A stretch of 64,000 bases of DNA from Antitrichia curtipendula (taxonomy: Eukaryota; Streptophyta; Bryopsida; Hypnales; Leucodontaceae): positions 31,620,001 to 31,684,000 of the forward strand of contig OX579637.1 in the NCBI GenBank assembly GCA_951230915.1, in the 5' to 3' direction. This document shows positions 55,965 through 64,000 of this stretch, piece by piece. Numbering within the stretch: the first letter of the stretch is position 1; each line of letters opens with the position of its first letter. The notes beneath the pieces were generated by a model that was not told the origin of the DNA, ran no database searches, and saw nothing but the letters and a program-made list of their open reading frames with translations. Made by a program: the position numbers and the translations under genes.

Positions 55965-55985
55965 GCTCACAAAATAGCAACCCTG
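55965..55985 (-). repeat. Right terminal inverted repeat
   Basis: The reverse complement begins CAGGGTTGCTATTTTGTGAG and is followed outside by the duplication ATCTTCAAAG (55,986-55,995). GCTCACAGGCTCACAGGCTC sub-terminal repeats lie just inside. Confidence 0.85.
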
Positions 55986-56465
55986 ATCTTCAAAGTTACC
56001 TTCTATTAGTGGTTTTGATTTTGTAGTATCAAGTATACTGTCTTTGTTATAGTGGACATTATTTAATACTAGCAATGTATCCTCATTCAATCTGTCACAT
56101 CGTGACCTTGGCAATGTCAATGCCTCAACAACAAAGGCTACATTGTTTGTTGCTATGATGTCTATGAACCCTTCACCTTCATAAATACAACAGTTTTGCC
56201 ATTTATGATAGGAATTTGTGATTTTAACAAAATAAGGCTTTTTTGGCCCAACAAAATTTGAGGTGGCTCCCAACTTGAAGGCACCTCCGCAACATTCTTG
56301 CTTGTCCATATAATTGAGGAGCACATCCCATGCCGCACTTGTTGTGCACATTTTTCCCTCTACAATTGTGTCTACCACCTTGTCCTATTTGCTCACAACT
56401 AAGGTTCCTATAGAATGCTTGTATTAATTCTTTCTGGTTTACAACTATATTTGGAGGATCTTGTG
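55986..56465 (-). pseudogene. Relic gene, 5' part, cut by the transposon
   Basis: Minus-strand frames carry text such as SCEQIGQGG, then after a frame change TSAAWDVLLNYMDKQECC, KKPYFVKITNSYHKW, IDIIATNNVAFVVEALTLPR and LLVLNNVHYNKDS, reaching the target duplication at KPLIEGNFED. It then continues, after the 12.5-kb insertion, at 43,515 downward. Unknown family; probably already decaying before the insertion. Confidence 0.4.
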
Positions 56466-56469
56466 ACAT

Positions 56470-58450
56470 TAATGATGGCTGTGGTATTGATCAAAGGTGG
56501 AGCACAAACAATACCAATGCTTTTCTATTTATTAGGATTGTGCACTCCTAAGTGTATGTAGAGATTGCATGGCTTTGAGTCAAAGTTACCATATACTCTT
56601 GGCTGCCTAGTGGACGATCCACCTTAGCAATTGCAGCCAACAAATTGTACACATTTTGAACTTCTAGGTGACACACCATAGAAAAATATTAGCCATTTAT
56701 TAATTAGTTTTCAAACTATTATTTATATATAAATTTGATTTGAGCTTGCTTTCATTTAAAAAAAAAGGTTTGCTTGAAGTTGTCTCTAGACATTAAAATT
56801 CTAAAAAAATCCTAGACTAAAGGTCAAGGTAACACATTCTCAGTAAGAAGTCACTTACAAAATACATATGAAACTATCTATGGGAAGTGACATGCAATCA
56901 TAAAAATTATTTGCTTCCTATCATGTTCATCCCAGCTTCCTTCTTCCTAATCATCCACAAGTGGTAACATGAGCAACAAATTATTCATTGTTGACAATTA
57001 CAAAGCTATAATACAATCTAATAGCATGAAGACTAAATCTTCCCTACAAATAGTGTGATTTCCTAAATTTCCTCCAACAATAAGCTTTAAGAAAGGAGTA
57101 GGGAGTTAAAATCTAAATAATTGACTAAACTAGCAAAGTTAAAATGAGTCTTTAATGAATCATTCCTCCATCTATACCTTGAATGCAGGAGTTCTAGGCA
57201 CAACATGCCACAGCCAACAACCAAACCACAAACCAATGCTCTAACTCCATCACCCAAATATGCAATGTCGTAGAGTCTATATTTTTTGGAATTGCAAAAA
57301 TATACTTGATTTTGACAAAATTTGGTAGATGCATTATGATGACACTATAATCAAATAGTATATGTTGCTAGTCTTGAGGTGCAACTCAATGCCTAATCAT
57401 TGATTATGATCGTTGCAGTGGACGATTTGGTTTATATTAGAACTTAATTGAATTGATGCTGCAGCACAATTCATGAAGAAGTAGATCAAGAGCTACATAT
57501 GCGATAACAATATTGACAAAATTAAACCAATTTTTCAGAAAAATACATCATTCTATTTTATTGTTGTTCCTTGTGCATGTCTTAGTAAGTCACCTATCCA
57601 AATATAGTAGCAAAAACTTTGAAAGATATTAGCCATGTCATCATAATAGGTAATAGATTTGTGCAAATCAAAATCGAGAAAACACCCAAAAATGAAAAGA
57701 AAAATGCAATCAACAATTCCAAAAACTAAATCCGTTGCTCTATATTCAAGGTCACAAAAAACACAGTTTTTTTTTGTTGTCCACACCTTTATAGTCAACT
57801 ACAAATAAATTCAAAAACTACCTTAGAAAATTTCTAAGCTTCAAAGTAGAACAAACGCTAGAATCACCAGAAACTAAAAATTAATGTGAGTACATAGCTA
57901 GAAACCTTGACCATCTAAATCTAACACTCAATCACCAGCTTTGTGAAACATTTAGTGATAGCATAGTCATTATTTTTCGTCGCTACAGAGCATACATTAA
58001 AGAAAAATAGAACAACAACAAAGATAAACAAATGCCCAAAACACAATGAACATTTCTAAAACTAGAATCCTTGCTTCTACACTCAAAAGGGAAGTCCAAT
58101 AACAATTGACTAAGGAAGTTTTCCATCCAGTCCAAAAGGTGTACTATTTTGCACACATAAGTCATACATATTTAGAAAGGGTAGATAACTATTTTAGTTG
58201 CAATTTAGACACCCTAACTTGTTGTGTAGAAGAATAATAGAGAAGATTTACACAAGAAATAACATGAATTGTGTCTCTTTTGAATTGTAGCAATTGAATT
58301 TCTCATTCTAAAAACATGAATGCATAGCCTCTTCAATGGTTAAAGATAGTCAAATTTTAGAATTGTATTGAAAAACAAATCACTTAATCATGTCACATTA
58401 TTCTAAAGATAGAAATTGAACAATGAATACAATATAGTCATAGTCATGCA
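56470..58450. other. AT-rich DNA, nothing recognised
   Basis: No protein-like ORF, repeat or RNA gene was identified. ORFs at 57,553-57,798 and 57,983-58,165 (minus) look like chance. Confidence 0.45.
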
Positions 58451-58560
58451 ACATTCAATATAGATGCATGGCTAGATTTAGATCTACAACAACGTGATGG
58501 ATTGTGATTATTAAGAATGACATGAAATGATAAAACTTTCTAGGAATTTTATAATACACC

Positions 58561-59384
58561 TGAGAATGCTCTAGTGATGGCGATGAGTTGCTTGATGGTA
58601 GCATCTTCATTGCTAGGTTGGAAAGAATTGCCATAGCTTTTTGCTTTTCTGCTTTTTGGAGCGCTGCGTGTCTCTTAGCATTTGACTTCAATCATGTCAT
58701 CTCTGTCACCTTTGGGCTTGAGGAATAGCTTCTCCTTGATCCAAATATTCCCCTTTGGATCATTTTCTTTTTAATGCGGCGTCCACTTGAGAATGTGACG
58801 TAGGTGCCTACAAAAAGATAGCAAAGTTTGAGATAATCAAGAATCCTAGCTTTTCTATAAGTACGTAGAGGCAATGAATTCACGCACATCCACTTCACAT
58901 TCAAGAGCCCTGCAATGCATTGAGCTTGTCTTAAGCTTACACCACGCAAAATCATCCAAGTGCACAAAACCTCTGCCTCTTCTTATAGATGGACTTTGAC
59001 ATCAAGTACCATTGCTATGGAGATCATTGAAGTATGCATTACTTTTGCACTTTCCAACACAGGTACATGAAAACACCAAGCACCACTAGAAATGAACAAT
59101 TGTACCACCTTAGACCAACTACTAGAAATTCCATCAAATACAATCATTGTTGTGTGGTTTGTCGTGGGTGAAAGAAGAAGTCTAGCTAAACCCCTAATTT
59201 GTGCCACTACCCAAAAATTTGTAGTAACATAATTCACTATGATAGAAATTGCACCTTGTAGTTGCCACCTGAGACTGCTTACAAATGCACTTTCAAAATG
59301 ACACTTCAAACCCTGTGCTCTTGCAAGAGAATCCTGAATTTCCATCTCCCTCCAAAATCTTGTGCTCCCGCCTTCTATTGCCAA
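58561..59384 (-). CDS. Possible exons of an unrecognised minus-strand gene
   Basis: The clearest piece is about 58,561-58,806. It is bounded by an acceptor (TTTTTGTAG) and a donor (CAG|GTGTATT), with text KSNAKRHAALQKAEKQKAM and AILSNLAMKMLPSSNSSPS after one in-frame TGA. A 133-residue ORF from ATG 59,384 (MAIEGGSTRFWREMEIQDS) lies upstream but without a clear splice link. If real, the gene would be divergent from the METTL13-like gene, sharing a ~550-bp intergenic region. Low certainty. Confidence 0.3.
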
Positions 59385-59945
59385 CAGCTACAACATGACA
59401 CTACGAAGCATCGGGTCCTTGATTCTACAAACTCGTCGCCGTATTGTATTGCATTGTACGTATTCCTTTCTTTAACCGTCATTCTACCTCGTATCTGTGA
59501 AATTGCAACAGAGCATTCAATCCGCATTTTCAGTGTGGCCAAGTTTGTTGTTTGCACCAAACCCTAATTCCGCCTTCATACTCAGCAATACGTGAAAAAG
59601 GCGGACATACGGCCAGACAGGGCCTTCAGGCCGTTCTAGGGTTAAAGTATGAGCTTTTCACTGCTGGCAACGATCCACGCACAGGCTCTTGGTGCCCTCG
59701 AGAGTCGAGACAGTCGTGAACTAAGTTAGTACTAGCTGAAGACCATGTTACTTCCATGGCGCTGTACTTGAAATACTTCGCCCAAAAGCGTCATCATAGT
59801 AACTTATGTGGTTCCTTAGACTCTGACTGACTTGATCATGGAGGCTGTGTGCGGCAAAGACTCCGTTGTCGTCTCCTGCTGAGGAGGAGAAGGCGCGGGC
59901 GCGAGGGTGGGGTAGAGAGGGGCAGAGTACTGGGAACCTATAGCC

Positions 59946-62900
59946 ATGATTACGTCCGACTCACTAGGGCTCCTTGATTGTGGAAGACAGGGTGGTGGAC
60001 AAGTGAAATACTGGGATTTATTTTTCCGGGTACGAAATGGGCGGGCGGTAGAGTGGTACAGTGACTGGAAGGATTTGCAGGGATACCTGGCAATGCTGGT
60101 GCCCAAGAGCACCAAGAGTCACAGCTCTGTGAAGATTTTGGTGGCAGGGTGCGGCAATTCGGAGCTGTCAGCACATATGTATGATGTTGGGTGGCAGAAC
60201 ATCACCAACGTCGATTTCTCGAAAGTGGTAATTGCTGAGATGTTGCGTTTACATGTGCGCTCTCGTCCTCGCATGCGTTGGCAAGTGATGGACATGACCC
60301 ATTTACAGGTTTGCAATATTTCATATTTCGATATCAATATTTGTATCGGTGGTATCTCGTATCTTTGCCTCCTGATTCAACCTTCAATAGCCCACCTGCT
60401 CCTCAGCTGTTTCTCGGACTTCATTTTCTTATCAATCCTTACAAGCACGTTGGGATTAGGGATCATCTAAGGAATCTCTGTAATTCCTAATGGTCACCTT
60501 GAAGTACAAGCAATTGCAACCGGTATAAGCAGTTTCTCTGCCGTATTAAGCGTAGTGAAGTGAGTAAATACAAACCGAGAGAATGGCAGGTTTAAGGTTG
60601 TCAAATGATGCACGCTTTAAGCAAGTCTAGACGTTTATTTTGGTTTGTTCCAAACGTATTGGACTATGTTAACACCAACGGTGTCTTCTCCGGATGACGA
60701 TGTTTGTGGTTGCAGGTCACAGATGCCTGTTTCGATGTGGTCCTTGACAAGGGCAGTTTGGACTCTTTGATGGCCGATACGACTGTGAGTTCACCAGCAG
60801 CCAGAAGCTATCTCTCTGAGGTAAGTGGTCGTGTATGATGCTTCTCTGCGATTTATCGGAATTAATTGGGATTTCTGAAAGCTACTGCTTGGGGTGCAGT
60901 TGGTGGGTACGGTTCTCGTATGGGGACCCCCGTGATTCAGAGGAAGAACCCGATATCAGGAGGTCTATCCTGCTATTAGGCAGGCTTTGGAAATTATCTT
61001 GGAAGTATGCAGGACTTCTAAGAAAATTTCTGCCCACAAAATTTCTCTCTTCTGTCAAGTCTCTCCCTGTTTGTGAAGGGTCCAATATTTGAATCACCGG
61101 GGCTTCATCCTAGGACCGTGCCCAGTGGTGTCTTACCAGTTTTGTTCTTCTTCTGACATTGAACAACAGTTTTTTGTTGCACAACAGTTGATACAATGTT
61201 GTGAACCATCTCATTCTATTGTGAATTCAGATTTCAAGTTTTGCTGGTAATTGGGACGTCTTGCTACAAGGTTACATACTTGGGTGGTGATTCTGTAGTT
61301 TTTTTGTCTTTGCGGCAGGTCAAGCGCGTTCTACGACCCAGTGGGAAGTATGCATGCGTGACAGCGGCTCATTACAATGTCTTAGGTTAATCTCAAAAAA
61401 TAATTGCATTTTTTCCAGTTATTTATGTATTGCTTACATTTGGTATGCATGTTGTGTTTTTCGGTCTTATCCTGTTCACACTTTCATATTGGAATTTTTG
61501 AACCGTAAGACGTTCTACTTCCTACCTTCTATTCTTTGTTCCTGTTTTTCTTGATTTTACGTGTTTTGCAATATTACCAGTTACTGAGCATTTTCCATTG
61601 ATGATATGTTCAAGGAAATGATCAGATTAGTCTTACTGTATCTTCTCGTTTGTAGTGATAAATCATTGAAATGTGATCTCTTCGTTGCCATTAAATTTTA
61701 GTTTTAATTGTTGGTCGAATCCATCATTATCCTCCGAGCTACTCGATTTTTCTTTTTCGTTCTATGTATACTGAATTTCTTCTACGTTGCGTACAATTCT
61801 TGTATTTGATGTGAATGTTTTGCATATGAATTGTGATGGAATCAGGGCTGCTGCTGGAAACTTTCAGGCATGGTTGGCTGCTCAATGTACACAAAATACT
61901 GCTGGTGTCAAATAGTTCAGCTCCGCAGTTGCATCCGTACCTGGTCTACGCTACAAAAAGCAGTGCAGAGGAAATTGCACCAGTGAAGTGTTTCTTTGGA
62001 ATCAATCAAAATGCTGATGCTGAAGCTCAGGTATTTAATGAAATATATCATTATTCTTTTGAGCTCATATTTGCAATCAGAGGCCCAAATTAGCTAGGAG
62101 GGGTATAGAGAAATACAATTAGCACGGCACAAAATAGGGGCTTTTTTTACATTCACCCTTGGGCTGGACCTCCGCAAAAGGCTCATTGCACTGCTATGGA
62201 CTCGACCGAAGAGTCCTATCTTTGCTGAGTACTGTTCAATTCCTATACTCGAGGCAATTTTACTCAGTCTTCATATCTACCAATCCTGAATGTATGAAAA
62301 ATACGAGTCAGTTCAGGAATGGGTTTCTTTGCTAGAATATCCTGCATGCGATTAAATGTGTAAGCTGAGATTAGCAGACCTTTTTAAGTTCTGGGTTTTC
62401 GTTGCTTTTGCTTTCTATTTGGGAGTCAATGGTTGAAATGTGGGACTCTTTGTTCCAAATCTCTTTTAGCGGCTTTTGGAATTAGTAGTTTTAATGAACG
62501 GTGGATGTAGAAATGTTGGTGGTAAACTATTTGCACCACATCTGAAAATTTTCCCTAGGATTCAGTAGTTATTCATATGCCAAGAGCACGTGCAACGTTC
62601 AGAACAATTTTAACACTGAAACAATACTGGTGGCAATTCAATAAATAAGTGGTATTTTCATTCTAAAAACTTACTACTCCCTCTATCTCAAAATAAATCT
62701 GAGGTTGCGCAATTGGTTGTCTGAAATTAAGTTCGATGTTTTCATGGTCGGCAGAAATGAAACGCTGGGCACCTGTCATCCGGGTTTTGTATAGTGATCG
62801 GCAGTTCCCTTCGACACCGCAACGTGTCCTTGCCCATGTGCAGCAGTGGTTGGTGATTGCCTGGACCATGCATTGCTGCCAGGAGAGGAAAATGTTTAAC

Positions 62901-64000
62901 TTTTCTTTGTCCATGTTCTAGAAAGCTCTCTCTCTGACATCAATCAAGACAGTCAGTGTCCTCTTAAGAGAGTTGAAGATGGTTTGTGTCCTTCCTATGA
63001 TTCAATCACTTGCAAGTCTCAATCAAATGTAATGCAATGCACTGTTCACAGAATAGAAGAAATTTGACAGTTTTGGTGCCAATTTTCAACATGACACTGT
63101 GGCCACAGACTTTGAAAGCTTGGTGCCTGTTACGGATGATTCGAAGTTGCAATAACTATGCATTCCCATCCAAATAGGAGCACCTTATGCTTTAATCTAG
63201 CCTTTTTTGAGAAACTACAGATTTATTTTGAGACAGAGAGTTTTGATAGTTCACAATGCAATATATGTATTATTTAGATACAATACAAAGGCTTTAAGCA
63301 GTACAGTCATATCTTGTTTAATTATAATGCTGCATTTGAAATACATGATCTAGTCGAGTATTAAAGATGTACAATCCCTATCAAAAAGACTGTTACCCCA
63401 GCTCCCCCGATTTGTTCGGGTAAGGGGGGTGGCAGGAGTCTTTTTGATAATGGACTGTACTGTAATTCGTATTGAAGTTGTATAACATGTTTTCAATATC
63501 AAAGGAAGGACCTCAGGTATTCCTGATGCATGGTCACAGAATCTGTTCAAATTGAGCTTATGTCCATCTTTCAAGTAATTTTTTTCTGGATCTGCAGATG
63601 CAATTAGTAGTGGATTTAATAAAAGAAGAAAACAGGCTTCGCAACACAGGGGGTTTCACGAACACTTCAGATGTGTTTAGCCGACTTCATCAAGGGCGGA
63701 GGATACCCGTAAAGCTGGGCAAACATTATCCAGCGGTTGTTCTGGACGCTAAATCCAATGCGGAGCCACCTGCCCTACGTTGTGGTGTTTTCTTAGTACC
63801 TAAGGTGATTAAAGACTCTCATTAAGAGTCGTGCAGGGTATGGTTTATTGACATTGATGCATTAGCAGAATTTAACCTGTGAAGACTACATCTTACTTTA
63901 AGTTGTGGCCCCACTACAGAGTCAAGCACGTGAGTGGCTATTTTCATCTGAAGAAGGACAGTGGCAGGTCATAGAAACCGCACAAGCAGGCCGTCTCATT
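59946..64000 (+). CDS. METTL13-like eEF1A lysine/N-terminal methyltransferase (5'-part)
   Basis: Exons 59,946-60,308; 60,716-60,820; 61,319-61,385; 61,846-62,030; 63,598-63,804; 63,920 to the window edge. All junctions are GT-AG and the phases agree with no stop. Residues about 58-70 have ILVAGCGNSELS (SAM-binding motif I), followed by NVDFSKVVI (acidic motif II) and FDVVLDKGSLDSLM (motif IV). The last visible exon reads EWLFSSEEGQWQVIETAQ. In animals METTL13 methylates eEF1A at Lys55 and its N-terminus; plants have a homologue, cytosolic by expectation. ATG 59,946 is the first plausible start. The C-terminal methyltransferase half lies outside the window. The intron before exon 5 (1.57 kb) has collected MITEs. 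Confidence 0.88.
62677..63240. mobile_element. Stowaway-like MITE in a METTL13 intron
   Basis: The left end CTCCCTCTATCTCAAAATAA and the reverse-complemented right end CTCTCTGTCTCAAAATAA, both followed by ATCT, resemble Stowaway (Tc1/mariner) termini, usually CTCCCTCYGTYYC. TA precedes the left end; a clean TA after the right end is missing. The ORFs inside are not convincing. Confidence 0.6.
63369..63460. repeat. 92-bp foldback in the same intron
   Basis: GTACAATCCCTATCAAAAAG at the left pairs with CTTTTTGATAATGGACTGTAC at the right (reading outward), and the C-rich and G-rich inner parts also pair, leaving a short loop near 63,410. A tiny MITE or hairpin. Confidence 0.65.

Larger units (their letters stand above)
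43526..55985. mobile_element. 12,460-bp two-gene MULE-like DNA transposon
   Basis: The left end is CAGCGGTGCTATTTTGTGAG; the reverse-complemented right end is CAGGGTTGCTATTTTGTGAG, 19 of 21 identical. A 10-bp target duplication, ATCTTCAAAG, lies at 43,516-43,525 and 55,986-55,995. Sub-terminal GTGAGC/GCGAGC words crowd both ends. Inside are a minus-strand MULE/SWIM transposase pseudogene (43,970-47,810) and a divergent ParB-methyltransferase-like gene (49,297-54,723). A 9-11 bp duplication is typical of Mutator-like elements, in agreement with the transposase. CAG termini are more usual for hAT elements, whose duplication is 8 bp. The copy is now inactive through point mutations. Confidence 0.85.

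Noticed and set aside
62140..62160. CATTCACCC word resembling the end of the 733-bp MITE family in the METTL13 intron
   Set aside because: Only nine bases match and no partner end is nearby.
1..64000. CRISPR arrays, operons, riboswitches, rRNA or tRNA genes
   Set aside because: No regularly spaced repeats with unique spacers and no recognisable tRNA or rRNA sequence were seen. The genome is eukaryotic, so prokaryotic categories do not apply.

Overview
The window reads as nuclear DNA of a land plant. It is AT-rich, has multi-exon genes with GT-AG introns, and contains CCCTAAA telomere-type repeats. It carries one clear housekeeping gene, a METTL13/eEF1A-lysine-methyltransferase homologue running off the right edge. 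Nearly everything else is mobile or mobile-derived. The protein families (SWIM/MULE-like transposase, ParB-methyltransferase-like proteins, repeated RING and kinase-like genes) made me think of a non-seed plant (moss, liverwort, lycophyte or fern). That placement is inference, not something the bases prove.

Layout. 0-7 kb: two inverted copies of a retroelement 3' region; the ORF of the longer copy is cut by a 769-bp TIR element. 7-10 kb: decayed, mostly non-coding DNA. 10.4-12.3 kb: a rotted transposon gene on the minus strand. 12.3-18.6 kb: AT-rich DNA with dispersed repeats. 18.7-27.9 kb: a decayed element with a ParB-like/amino-methyltransferase-like pseudogene. Its non-coding parts, and only those, are studded with 21-nt palindromes (arm TTATCTTTGA). 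It is split by a third retroelement copy at about 23.4-26.3 kb and carries a 733-bp MITE in an exon. 28-39.4 kb: three genes (RING/coiled-coil, kinase-like, and a relative of the first), each behind a TATA box embedded in CGTCCG/CGGACG clusters. Only the kinase-like gene is intact.

43.5-56.0 kb: a 12,460-bp DNA transposon with 21-bp terminal inverted repeats and a 10-bp target duplication. It holds a minus-strand MULE-type transposase with a SWIM zinc finger and, divergently, an 11-exon gene that fuses a ParB-like DGNHR domain to a permuted (beta-class) DNA amino-methyltransferase fold with degenerate catalytic motifs. It also has its own palindrome (CCTCTCGGCGCCGAGAGG) repeated in introns and flanks. 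56-59.5 kb: little recognisable. 59.9-64 kb: the METTL13-like gene, with small MITEs in an intron.

The pairing of a plant transposase with a bacterial-style ParB-methyltransferase protein, plus element-specific palindromes confined to non-coding DNA, is the most interesting system here. By analogy with the VANC anti-silencing proteins of VANDAL MULEs, the second protein may recognise the palindromes and counter or steer DNA methylation; this is a hypothesis. Almost every disabling stop in these genes is an in-frame TAA, TAG or TGA that one C-to-T change from CAA, CAG or CGA explains, as expected for heavily methylated, silenced copies.
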